Source: an uncultured bacterium
Lineage (GTDB): Bacteria > Bacillota_I > Bacilli_A > RFN20 > CAG-826
DNA length: 37,632 nt
Reading direction: 5' to 3'
Assembly (NCBI GenBank): GCA_949297445.1
Contig: CASFSS010000002.1
Coordinates: 1 to 37,632, forward strand
Positions 16,339-24,452 of this stretch are shown in pieces. Under the pieces are notes generated by a model that did not search any database, was not told the origin of the DNA, and worked only from the letters and a program-made list of their open reading frames with translations. Position 1 is the stretch's first letter. Each line of letters starts with the position of its first letter. The position numbers and the translations under genes were made by a program.

Positions 16339-17012
16339 AACAATTGCAAATTGATTATTTTCAAGAACCAATAAATTTGGAAGTCGGCTATTTTTATAAT
16401 TTTGTCGTTGAAAACATCGATTTATTTAGAAAAATATATTGGTCCCTTTTTACAGAATTTGAATTTGACGACATACCAATTAAAATTTTAGATGACAATA
16501 ATTTTCAAGCACATTTTGATGAATTATGTTGCCCTATTACAAATATATTAAATACCGATTTAAATTCTAAAAAGAATCTTAACATCTTAAATAAAATATT
16601 TAAGAAAACATATTACGGAAGTTTAGATGATGATATTGTGTCATTAAAAAATAAGGCAAAAGAAATAGTAAATAATATATCACTAGATTTAGATATTCCG
16701 ATTGCTGTCAATAACGATATATCCACAGATGATTTATTTAAGTTATTTAATGTTCGTTTTATTGATGAAAAAGAGAATTTATTAGAATCTTTTATAAATT
16801 TTGTAAAGGTCATTTCCGAGTTGCAACAAAAAAATATATTTATCGTTGTGCATTTAAAAGAGTTTTTTACAAAAAACGAATTAGAAACATTGATAAAAGA
16901 AACATCTTATAGACAAATAATTTTCATAAATATCGAGACTAATAATTTGGGTGAAAAAATTACCGATGAAAAAACAATTATTATCGATAAAGACTATTGC
17001 GTATTGAATTGA
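16335..17012 (+). CDS. csn2: Csn2-family adaptation protein (divergent)
   Basis: The 225-residue protein has the length of canonical Csn2 (about 220). It shares the family's overall pattern: a start like QIDYFQEPINLEVGYFYNFV, a central helical region rich in D/E and K, the FVKVISELQQKNIFIVVHLKEFF strand-helix segment, and the ending IIIDKDYCVLN, similar to the LDEDYFLI-type end in S. pyogenes. Csn2 forms tetrameric rings that bind DNA ends during spacer acquisition. The ATG overlaps the cas2 stop (ATGA). Position as the fourth gene between cas2 and the leader defines subtype II-A. Sequence similarity is weak, so the call relies on position, length and pattern. Confidence 0.85.
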   Translation: MKQLQIDYFQEPINLEVGYFYNFVVENIDLFRKIYWSLFTEFEFDDIPIKILDDNNFQAHFDELCCPITNILNTDLNSKKNLNILNKIFKKTYYGSLDDDIVSLKNKAKEIVNNISLDLDIPIAVNNDISTDDLFKLFNVRFIDEKENLLESFINFVKVISELQQKNIFIVVHLKEFFTKNELETLIKETSYRQIIFINIETNNLGEKITDEKTIIIDKDYCVLN

Positions 17013-17062
17013 AAAATATAAAATGTAAGTAGGATTACACCAAAAACAAACCTTTATTTGAG
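16997..17062 (+). promoter_or_regulatory. CRISPR leader with candidate promoter and ATTTGAG anchor
   Basis: Only 50 bp (17013-17062) separate csn2 from the first repeat. The leader ends in ATTTGAG (17056-17062), the leader-anchoring sequence known from many type II-A loci such as S. thermophilus, and it directs Cas1-Cas2 integration at the first repeat. A candidate promoter is TTGCGT (16997-17002), 16 bp, TAAAAT (17019-17024), partly inside csn2. The degenerate repeat at the far end of the array confirms that this is the leader side. Confidence 0.75.
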
Positions 17063-18675
17063 GTTTGGGAGCGGTGTTATCCTCAATAGCTCTCCAACTT
17101 AGTCGCGCCAAGACGTAGAATAGTACTAGTTTGGGAGCGGTGTTATCCTCAATAGCTCTCCAACTACCGGCGCTCCATTCTCTTTGGCTTGTCAGTTTGG
17201 GAGCGGTGTTATCCTCAATAGCTCTCCAACTTCGATTGAGGTATAGTCAACTTTATAGTTGTTTGGGAGCGGTGTTATCCTCAATAGCTCTCCAACTTGA
17301 TGTGTCTTTATATTGTTTGAATCCTGGTTTGGGAGCGGTGTTATCCTCAATAGCTCTCCAACGCGAAGAAATAAAAAATTCTGGTTCAACAAGTTTGGGA
17401 GCGGTGTTATCCTCAATAGCTCTCCAACTCGAGCACGAAATTAATGTTGAGGATGTCGGTTTGGGAGCGGTGTTATCCTCAATAGCTCTCCAACATCTCC
17501 TCCAACCATTTGATAGCCTTGGTGGTTTGGGAGCGGTGTTATCCTCAATAGCTCTCCAACCTTGGCTTTAAATAGTGTCGATAAGTCATTGTTTGGGAGC
17601 GGTGTTATCCTCAATAGCTCTCCAACTGGGCGATCGTTAGTTTTACAGTTTGGGAGGGTTTGGGAGCGGTGTTATCCTCAATAGCTCTCCAACGTTAGAA
17701 CCTGTGAAAAGCGAGGTATTGGAGTTTGGGAGCGGTGTTATCCTCAATAGCTCTCCAACTATTTTATAAAATCCGAAAAAACACTATTAGTTTGGGAGCG
17801 GTGTTATCCTCAATAGCTCTCCAACTTATCTTCTTTAACTGCTTTATTTTCTATAGTTTGGGAGCGGTGTTATCCTCAATAGCTCTCCAACAAAAGCAAA
17901 GAAAGTTCGCAAAACTCTACGGTTTGGGAGCGGTGTTATCCTCAATAGCTCTCCAACTTTTCCTTTACTTGCATATAGAGATGTCGGGTTTGGGAGCGGT
18001 GTTATCCTCAATAGCTCTCCAACCTTCTTGAACAAAACTAGGAGCAAGATTCGGTTTGGGAGCGGTGTTATCCTCAATAGCTCTCCAACTGATTCGTAAC
18101 AGTTAAATGCTTTTCCATAGTTTGGGAGCGGTGTTATCCTCAATAGCTCTCCAACCTCGGCATCTAACTAACTCGAACATTCATGGTTTGGGAGCGGTGT
18201 TATCCTCAATAGCTCTCCAACTGAACACGAGCAGCGATAGAAGCTTTGCCAGTTTGGGAGCGGTGTTATCCTCAATAGCTCTCCAACGGCAAAACTTTTT
18301 AAGTGCATCAACTTATAGTTTGGGAGCGGTGTTATCCTCAATAGCTCTCCAACAAAGGTTGTAAGTAAGTATATATAAAAGTAGTTTGGGAGCGGTGTTA
18401 TCCTCAATAGCTCTCCAACACCCTCTTTTATAGACAACTTAACTTTAGAGTTTGGGAGCGGTGTTATCCTCAATAGCTCTCCAACGATCAACTCATAAAC
18501 CAAAAGAGAACTCGAGTTTGGGAGCGGTGTTATCCTCAATAGCTCTCCAACATAATACTTTTGATAATGTCCCTTCTCTTTGTTTGGGAGCGGTGTTATC
18601 CTCAATAGCTCTCCAACATATATTACCTCAGAGTTATTAATCGACCAGTTTGGGAGCGGTGTTATCCTCAATAGC
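17063..18675 (+). CRISPR. CRISPR array, 25 repeats (last truncated), 24 spacers
   Basis: The 36-bp repeat begins GTTTGGGAGCGGTGTTATCC and ends TCAATAGCTCTCCAAC. Its ends are partly palindromic (8 of 10 bases). The first copy is 17063-17098, and starts recur every 66 bp to 17591, then 17658, then every 66 bp from 17724 to 18582. All 24 full copies look identical. Spacers are 30 bp, except the ninth (17627-17657), which is 31 bp. The last repeat (18648-18675) keeps only its first 28 bases. Transcription is to the right from the leader at 17013-17062. All spacers differ from each other. No credible protospacer lies in this window. Confidence 0.99.
18648..18675 (+). repeat. Truncated terminal CRISPR repeat
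   Basis: This copy matches repeat positions 1-28 exactly, then runs into ATAAATTTTT in place of TCTCCAAC. Loss at the leader-distal end is the normal sign of the oldest repeat and sets the array orientation. Confidence 0.95.
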
Positions 18676-18914
18676 ATAAATTTTTGTGCATCGGTGTTTG
18701 TTCTTAAAAGTTTGAAACACATGCAATCTTTCTTCTTACAAAAACAAGAAGTGAAGTTTTTTAACGACATAATTTCAACAAGTGTTGATTATTTAACAAT
18801 TTTGATTTGCACTCTGTCGAAAAAAGATTTAATAACTTTTTATATCTTGTGAATATATGTTTTATATCATATATAATAGTTTTCATGCAGGGTTTGTTTG
18901 AGGTGTAACTAACT
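18676..18914. other. Non-coding spacer between CRISPR array and ABC operon
   Basis: There is no convincing gene. CTTCTT (18732-18737) and AAGAAG (18746-18751) can form a weak stem followed by TTTTTT five bases later, a possible array terminator. TCAACA-AG-TGTTGA (18775-18788) is a perfect inverted repeat of operator size. A likely -10 TATAAT lies at 18872-18877, with TTGTGA at 18847-18852 as a poorly spaced -35 (19 bp). GAGGTG (18900-18905) is the ribosome binding site of the following gene. Confidence 0.5.
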
Positions 18915-19622
18915 ATGAGTAAAGAAATCGTCATATTCGATAATGTCAATAAAATATATGAACTAGGCGGAGTAAAAATATACGCTAATAGGAATCTTTC
19001 TTTTAAGATTAGAGAAGGTGAATTTTGTGTTATTGTTGGTCCATCGGGCAGTGGAAAGACAACCACTTTAAACTTGCTAGGTGGCATGGACCGATTAACC
19101 TCAGGCCACATCATTGTTGATAATGAAGATATCTCGACTTATAACGATAAAAAGTTAACATTATTTCGACGCGATTCAGTTGGTTTTGTTTTTCAATTTT
19201 ATAACCTGATGCCAAATTTAACCGCTTTAGATAATGTGGAAGTCTCTAGTGAAATTTGTTCCGACGCTTTAGATAGCAAACAAGTTTTAAAACAAGTTGG
19301 CTTAGAAGACAGAATGCACAATTTCCCATCCCAACTTTCTGGTGGTGAACAGCAAAGAGTATCAATTGCTAGGGCGATTGCTAAAAATCCTAAATTGCTT
19401 CTTTGTGATGAGCCAACCGGCGCTTTAGATTATCAAACAGGCAAAATGATTTTAGGGTTATTATTCGATGTTTGTAAGAATAATAACAAAACTGTAATTA
19501 TTATTACTCATAACAGCGCTATAACAGCGATGGCTGACCATGTAATACATCTTAGAAACGGAGAAGTAATTGCTGAGGAATATAACGAATTCCCCAAGCC
19601 AATTTCAGAAATTGATTGGTAA
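18915..19622 (+). CDS. ABC transporter ATPase, LolD/MacB/FtsE type
   Basis: The 235-residue ATPase has Walker [10 protein letters not shown] at about 42-50, signature [16 protein letters not shown], Walker [13 protein letters not shown] and the ITHN switch. The DEPTGALD and GGEQQR forms are characteristic of the MacB/LolD/FtsE group that works with FtsX-type permeases, and such a permease follows directly. Systems of this group act in mechanotransmission, peptide-antibiotic resistance or lipoprotein handling rather than classical import. No two-component system is adjacent, so a BceAB-type role is not supported. GAGGTG lies 9 bases before ATG. Confidence 0.92.
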   Translation: MSKEIVIFDNVNKIYELGGVKIYANRNLSFKIREGEFCVIVGPSGSGKTTTLNLLGGMDRLTSGHIIVDNEDISTYNDKKLTLFRRDSVGFVFQFYNLMPNLTALDNVEVSSEICSDALDSKQVLKQVGLEDRMHNFPSQLSGGEQQRVSIARAIAKNPKLLLCDEPTGALDYQTGKMILGLLFDVCKNNNKTVIIITHNSAITAMADHVIHLRNGEVIAEEYNEFPKPISEIDW

Positions 19623-22231
19623 TGAAAAAAACGTACTTTCGTTATTTATTAGCATCAATTAAAAATGATTTGGTGCGTCTATCCACAATCACGGCGATTG
19701 TTGCTTTAGGCATGAGCTTTTTGGTTGGATTATTATCGACGACACCTGATTTGTATGCTTCGATGGATGCCTATTACGATGAGACCAATTTTAACGACAT
19801 CTTCATAAAAAGTACTATTGGTTTTTCTAATGACACCCCGGACTACATTATGGAAAACATAAGTGATGTATCTAACGCTACTTTAGCCACTGAATCCGAT
19901 CAATTCATCACGATGAATAATCGACGGGTTTATGCGCATATTGTCTATGAAGATTTGACCGCCAATGACATGAATACATTGGAAGTTTTAATTGGAAGAC
20001 TACCCACGAACGCCAGCGAATGTGTTTTGTTAGAAACAAATGACTCATTAGTGGATTATAATCTTGGCGATAAAATCATCGTCGACGATAACGAGGTGAC
20101 CATTGTAGGAACGGTAACCGATCCAACCTTCATTACCTACCAAATTGAAACATCGTTGGTTACCGGTAATGCTTTAGAGGCTATCGTATATTTTAATAGC
20201 AAACATTTTGACGATTTGATATACACAACTTTGTATATCAATTTTGCTAATACAGCCAAAATGAATTCTTTTGGTGATGAGTACGCAGAGTTTATCGAAG
20301 AGAAAAAAGGAGAAATTGAGAATATTTCTCAATTGTTGATTGATTTAAGAATAGCTGAAATTCGTTCTTCTTATTATGACCAAGTGTATCAAACGGTATA
20401 TCAAGCAGCGTATGATGCAACATTAATCGAGGTGCAAGAATACCTTGCAAATTTAGGATTATCAGCTGACATGGCTCCTATCATTATGGAAATTGTCATT
20501 AATTCGGACTCATTTTTAGAAGAAGTAAATAATGCTACTAACGAGGCGCTTGATAGCGTCATAGAGGAGCTATCTCCATCATGGTATATTCTTGATCGTG
20601 ATAGCGTGTCTAGCGCTTATGTTTTTAAAACCGATGCTAGCAAAGTAAATACGATTGCTCTTATTTTCCCGCCCTTCTTTTTTGCCATTGCCATGCTAGT
20701 CACTTTGTCTTCGATGAGCCGAATTATTTCTAAAGATAGACAAGTAATTGGAACATTTAAGGCTCTTGGTTATTCAAAGCGTTCCATATCAACAAAATAT
20801 ATTGTTTATGGATTAATGTCTTCGCTTTTTGGCACGATTGCCGGCGTTGTGATTGGACTATTTTTGTTCCCTTATATCTTTATGACTATTTATCAAACAA
20901 TTTATCACATAACTATTTTTACTTATGTCTTTACAAGCACTTATGTGTTTGGCTTTGGTTTATTGATGATTGGTTTAATTTCATTAGTCATTTTGTTAAC
21001 AATTTTAGGAACGCTTAGAGAGTCGAGCGTTTCCTTGATGAGTGGGCAAAAAGCTCCTAAACCTGGTAAGAAGATTCTTTTAGAAAGAATCAAGCCACTA
21101 TGGAAACATATGTCTTTTAAATATAAATCAACCTTTAGAAATATTTTTCGCTTCAAGAAAAATTTATTGATGATGATCATTGGCATCGGTGGATGCTCGG
21201 GCATGCTTTTGGCGGGCTTTGGTATTCAAGATGCTTTTGACACATTGGTGGATGTTCAATTTGGCGAAATTATGAAATATGATGGCATTGTGACATTGAC
21301 TGAAAACGGTCTTGACCCGACTCTTATTTTTGAAGAAAATGACCCGATTGCTTATAAAGCAATTATCAACGACCGTGGGACGATGAGCAAAAATGAATCT
21401 TATAGTGTGCAAATTATAGCTAGCGATAGCGGCATTTCCGAGTTTATTGGCATATATGATGTCAATAATCATCAAGAAATAACATTGAATGATTATACTG
21501 TTGTCATTACCGAACAATTAGCGACCGATTTTGGGATTGATGTAAATGAAACAATCACATTAAATACGGACTATGGCACGACCTCAATTAAGGTCACTAA
21601 TATCGCCGAGAATTATGTGAATAACTATGTTTATATGGGCGCTGGAGCATATTACTCCTACTTTGGCAAAAATGTTGCCGATGCTTATAATGCATTTATT
21701 ATAAAAGCGACGTCGACTGATGAGGTTTTAGTTGAAACGGCTTTTGACAAATTGATTTCAAGCGAGTATGTAGCTTCCTTTTTGACATCAACTTCGACAA
21801 AGGACGCTTATAACGCTATTGTTAGTAACTTATCATCGATAGTTTTAGTGGTAATCGTTTTATCGGGTGCTTTAGCGGCCATCGTCATTTATAATTTGAC
21901 TGACATTAATATCAATGAGCGAATTAGAGAAATAGCCACTTTGCGCGTGCTTGGTTACCGGCGCAGCGAAGTATTGATGTACATTTTGCGTGAAATATTC
22001 ATTATGGCAATCATCGGTGTATTGGTCGGCATTTGTGTTGGTCTATTTTTGAACTGGTTCATTTTGATTAATATTAATAGTATCGGTTTAATTTTCTCTT
22101 CGTCGATTGATTGGACCAGTTATATTTATACAATCTTGCTTTCGATTGCTTTTGTCGTTTTAGTCAGCTTATGTTTTTATCCAAAAATTCGCCGTATCAA
22201 TATGGCTGAATCGCTAAAATCAGTTGAATAA
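19622..22231 (+). CDS. FtsX-like ABC permease with two FtsX domains
   Basis: ATG 19622 overlaps the ATPase stop by one base (TAATG) and gives 869 residues; a TTG at 19616 is in frame but has no better signal. One N-terminal membrane helix (about 18-38) is followed by a large extracellular domain (to about 345) that includes a helical, probably coiled-coil stretch. Three helices of the first FtsX domain follow at about 345-470, then a second unit: one helix near 515, another extracellular domain, and three C-terminal helices from about 735. The GTFKALGYSKRSI and ATLRVLGYRRSEV motifs are the conserved cytoplasmic FtsX loops. It forms a MacB-like exporter or signal transmitter with the upstream ATPase. 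Substrate unknown. Confidence 0.88.
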   Translation: MKKTYFRYLLASIKNDLVRLSTITAIVALGMSFLVGLLSTTPDLYASMDAYYDETNFNDIFIKSTIGFSNDTPDYIMENISDVSNATLATESDQFITMNNRRVYAHIVYEDLTANDMNTLEVLIGRLPTNASECVLLETNDSLVDYNLGDKIIVDDNEVTIVGTVTDPTFITYQIETSLVTGNALEAIVYFNSKHFDDLIYTTLYINFANTAKMNSFGDEYAEFIEEKKGEIENISQLLIDLRIAEIRSSYYDQVYQTVYQAAYDATLIEVQEYLANLGLSADMAPIIMEIVINSDSFLEEVNNATNEALDSVIEELSPSWYILDRDSVSSAYVFKTDASKVNTIALIFPPFFFAIAMLVTLSSMSRIISKDRQVIGTFKALGYSKRSISTKYIVYGLMSSLFGTIAGVVIGLFLFPYIFMTIYQTIYHITIFTYVFTSTYVFGFGLLMIGLISLVILLTILGTLRESSVSLMSGQKAPKPGKKILLERIKPLWKHMSFKYKSTFRNIFRFKKNLLMMIIGIGGCSGMLLAGFGIQDAFDTLVDVQFGEIMKYDGIVTLTENGLDPTLIFEENDPIAYKAIINDRGTMSKNESYSVQIIASDSGISEFIGIYDVNNHQEITLNDYTVVITEQLATDFGIDVNETITLNTDYGTTSIKVTNIAENYVNNYVYMGAGAYYSYFGKNVADAYNAFIIKATSTDEVLVETAFDKLISSEYVASFLTSTSTKDAYNAIVSNLSSIVLVVIVLSGALAAIVIYNLTDININERIREIATLRVLGYRRSEVLMYILREIFIMAIIGVLVGICVGLFLNWFILININSIGLIFSSSIDWTSYIYTILLSIAFVVLVSLCFYPKIRRINMAESLKSVE

Positions 22232-22240
22232 ATTGTCCTA

Positions 22241-22269
22241 TTGTATCTTGAATTGAACTCTTTTAATAT
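22241..22269 (+). promoter_or_regulatory. Promoter giving a probably leaderless cation-exporter mRNA
   Basis: TTGTAT (22241-22246), 17 bp and TAATAT (22264-22269) make a plausible sigma-A promoter. The -10 ends just 6 bases before the ATG at 22276, so the predicted transcription start coincides with the start codon. No Shine-Dalgarno sequence is present. Confidence 0.5.
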
Positions 22270-22275
22270 ATTCTT

Positions 22276-23454
22276 ATGTTCATTTTGTTAAGAAAACTTT
22301 TTATAAAAAATTATAAAAACGTTGAAGATGAAAATGTTCGGATCGCTCATGGTAAACTAGCTTCAATTGTCGGCATCATCGTCAATGTCATTTTGGTTAG
22401 TTTAAAAATTACTTTTGGCATTATTGCTTCTTCAATCGCTATCATTGCCGATGCTTTGAATAACTTATCAGACGTTTCTTCTTCATTGGTCACTTTGATT
22501 GGTTTTAAGATGTCTAGTAAGCCGGCCGACAAGGAACATCCCTTTGGTCATCAACGCATCGAATATATTGCCGGACTAATTGTTTCTATCATTATTATTG
22601 TTATTGCCGTATTGCTATTAAGTCAATCTATTGAACGAATTATTTCGCAAGAAACTAGCAATTATGATTTGTGGACTTTTATTATTCTAGGAGTGTCGAT
22701 TTTATTAAAATTATTGCAATTCGCCATTTATTTTTCTTTTTCTAAGACTATTTCTTCGGTGGCTTTAAAGGCAACTGCCTACGATTCACTTGGCGATATT
22801 CTTGCAACGACCTTATTGCTGGCCGGTGCGTTAGTGAGCTATTATACCGGGCTCAATTTAGACGGATATTTAGGAATTGTTATTGCTATTTTTGTTTTGG
22901 TAGCGGGCATTAGACTTGTCAAAGAAACATCCTCACCTTTGATTGGTGAGTCCATTAAAAAAGATTTAGTTAATAAAATTATTTTAGATATTAGTGCTTA
23001 TGATGGCGTGCTCGGTGTGCACGATGTTTTATGTCACACCTATGGTCCGCGAAAAATATTCATGTCTATCCATGTAGAGGTGGATGGAAATGTGAATGTC
23101 TTTATTAGTCATGATTTGATTGATAAAATCGAAAAAGATATAAAGAAAAAGTACGACATTGATTTGTTGATTCACCTCGATCCTATTGATTTGAATGATG
23201 TAGAAACAAATGTACTAGAAAATGATGTCAAAACGATATTAAAAGAACTAGACGACTCATTAAAGGTACACGAGTTTCGCATAGTCAAAATGGACGAGGC
23301 ACAAAAAATTGTTTTTGAATTGCTTTACCCCTATGATAGCAAATGTAGTGAAAATCAAATAAAAGAAGTCCTAGCAAATAAGATGTTAGAACTTCATTCT
23401 GGAAATAATTTTATATACGATATTTCTTTTGAAAGACCTTATTACGAAGAATAA
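22276..23454 (+). CDS. Cation diffusion facilitator (probably Mn2+ type)
   Basis: The 392-residue protein has a family core of six membrane helices: two early helices, a histidine-containing loop (KEHPFGHQRIEYIAG) and later helices up to about residue 215, followed by a cytoplasmic metal-binding domain and a longer than usual tail. Transport-site residues form N-x-x-x-D in helix 2 (LNNLSD) and D-x-x-x-D in helix 5 (YDSLGD). This combination is associated with manganese exporters such as MntE/MneP rather than zinc carriers with HxxxD. It likely protects against excess metal. No Shine-Dalgarno is visible. The 3' end nearly abuts a convergent gene. Confidence 0.85.
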   Translation: MFILLRKLFIKNYKNVEDENVRIAHGKLASIVGIIVNVILVSLKITFGIIASSIAIIADALNNLSDVSSSLVTLIGFKMSSKPADKEHPFGHQRIEYIAGLIVSIIIIVIAVLLLSQSIERIISQETSNYDLWTFIILGVSILLKLLQFAIYFSFSKTISSVALKATAYDSLGDILATTLLLAGALVSYYTGLNLDGYLGIVIAIFVLVAGIRLVKETSSPLIGESIKKDLVNKIILDISAYDGVLGVHDVLCHTYGPRKIFMSIHVEVDGNVNVFISHDLIDKIEKDIKKKYDIDLLIHLDPIDLNDVETNVLENDVKTILKELDDSLKVHEFRIVKMDEAQKIVFELLYPYDSKCSENQIKEVLANKMLELHSGNNFIYDISFERPYYEE

Positions 23455-23459
23455 ATCGT

Positions 23460-23867
23460 TTATTTTGAATTATTTGTTTCTTTTGTCTCGTGGAGGATAA
23501 GAATTCCTGCAAAGAGCAAGAAGACAAAAGGAATGACATAAAACGGCATGTAAAGCAAAATCGCTTGCATATCGTTACTTAGGCCATCAAAGATGCTGTT
23601 ACAAATTATTAAACCAAGCATTAAACCACAACTAACTATTTGGAATATTCCAGATATTTTAGGCATATGGCGAACAAAACAAGTTGCCACCAAAGCAATT
23701 AACATGCCAACGATGCCGCATATTAAAATAATGATTGATTCTGGAATATAGAATGCATTAAAGTTTGGGCCATTAGCGATTACGACTATATAGTGAATCA
23801 TCGCTGTTACTAGACCGATTATTGAGCCAATTAGTCCAAATACAAATGAATAAGTTTTTAATTTCAT
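23460..23867 (-). CDS. Small four-helix membrane protein, function unknown
   Basis: The 135-residue protein has four hydrophobic segments at about residues 8-30, 43-65, 72-92 and 105-126, and no recognised catalytic motif. It ends in a polar KETNNSK tail. AAGGAG lies 8 bases upstream of the ATG on the minus strand, supporting real expression. It is convergent with the cation exporter (5 bp between stops) and divergent from smpB. It may resemble DUF4064-type small membrane proteins, but I cannot assign it with confidence. Confidence 0.7.
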   Translation of the reverse strand: MKLKTYSFVFGLIGSIIGLVTAMIHYIVVIANGPNFNAFYIPESIIILICGIVGMLIALVATCFVRHMPKISGIFQIVSCGLMLGLIICNSIFDGLSNDMQAILLYMPFYVIPFVFLLFAGILILHETKETNNSK

Positions 23868-23965
23868 TGTTTCTCTCCTTCTTTATTAATATAGCAAAAT
23901 AGGAATTTTTCGACAAACTTAATAAATTATTTATAAAATAATGTGGTGCTTTTTTAAATTTATCT

Positions 23966-23985
23966 TATAATCATTAAAGCGGTGA
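23966..23985 (+). promoter_or_regulatory. smpB -10 element and ribosome binding site
   Basis: TATAAT at 23966-23971 is a perfect -10; no good -35 is seen 17 bp upstream. GGTGA at 23981-23985 lies 5 bases before the ATG at 23991 and selects that start over the in-frame GTG at 23982. Confidence 0.55.
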
Positions 23986-23990
23986 AATAT

Positions 23991-24452
23991 ATGGGAGAAA
24001 AAATAATTTCAACAAACAAACGCGCGCGTTATGACTACCACATTTTAGATACCTATGATTGTGGTATTGTTTTAACTGGTACAGAAATTAAGTCGTTACG
24101 CATCGATGGCATCTCGATTAACGAAGCCTACGTCATCGTTAAAAACGATGAAGTATTTTTGTTGAACGCTCATATTGCTCCTTTTAAAGAAGGCAATATT
24201 TTTAATCACGATCCGCGACGAACAAGAAAATTGCTTTTGCATAAATCTGAAATATTCAAATTGAAGCGTGCTGTTAATGAAAAGTCATTAACGATTGTAC
24301 CTTTAAAAGTTTATTTAAAAAAGGGCATTGCTAAAATTGAAATTGCTCTCGCTAGAGGCAAAAAGAACTACGACAAGCGCGAAACTATCAAAGCGCGCGA
24401 TGATAAGCGCGAAATGGAACGCTTACGAAAGGATTTTAATAAACGATCATGA
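23991..24452 (+). CDS. smpB: SsrA-binding protein SmpB
   Basis: The 153-residue protein binds tmRNA and brings it to stalled ribosomes for trans-translation. It shows the family hallmarks: the N-terminal NKRARYDYHILDTYDCGIVL, the central GTEIKSLR and LLNAHIAPF segments, DPRRTRKLLLHKSEI, and the C-terminal GKKNYDKRETIKARDDKRE helix that enters the decoding centre. Length is normal (about 150-160). The tmRNA gene itself is not in the window. Its stop overlaps the folC start (ATGA), so it leads the folate operon. Confidence 0.97.
   Translation: MGEKIISTNKRARYDYHILDTYDCGIVLTGTEIKSLRIDGISINEAYVIVKNDEVFLLNAHIAPFKEGNIFNHDPRRTRKLLLHKSEIFKLKRAVNEKSLTIVPLKVYLKKGIAKIEIALARGKKNYDKRETIKARDDKREMERLRKDFNKRS

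Noticed and set aside
17131-18640. Long open frames on both strands across the CRISPR array, with repeated peptides such as GAVLSSIALQ and GELLRITPLPN
   Set aside because: The repeat-spacer unit is 66 bp, a multiple of three, so the same reading frame recurs in every unit. There are no ribosome binding sites, and the frames simply translate the repeat.
18676-18770. Minus-strand frame leading into the array (MSLKNFTSCFCKKKDC)
   Set aside because: It runs straight into translated repeats, has no ribosome binding site and covers a region with terminator and operator-like signals.
19616-22231. BceAB-type peptide-antibiotic sensing transporter
   Set aside because: No adjacent histidine kinase or response regulator. 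The permease has two full FtsX units and extra extracellular domains, so only a general MacB/FtsX-type call is supported.
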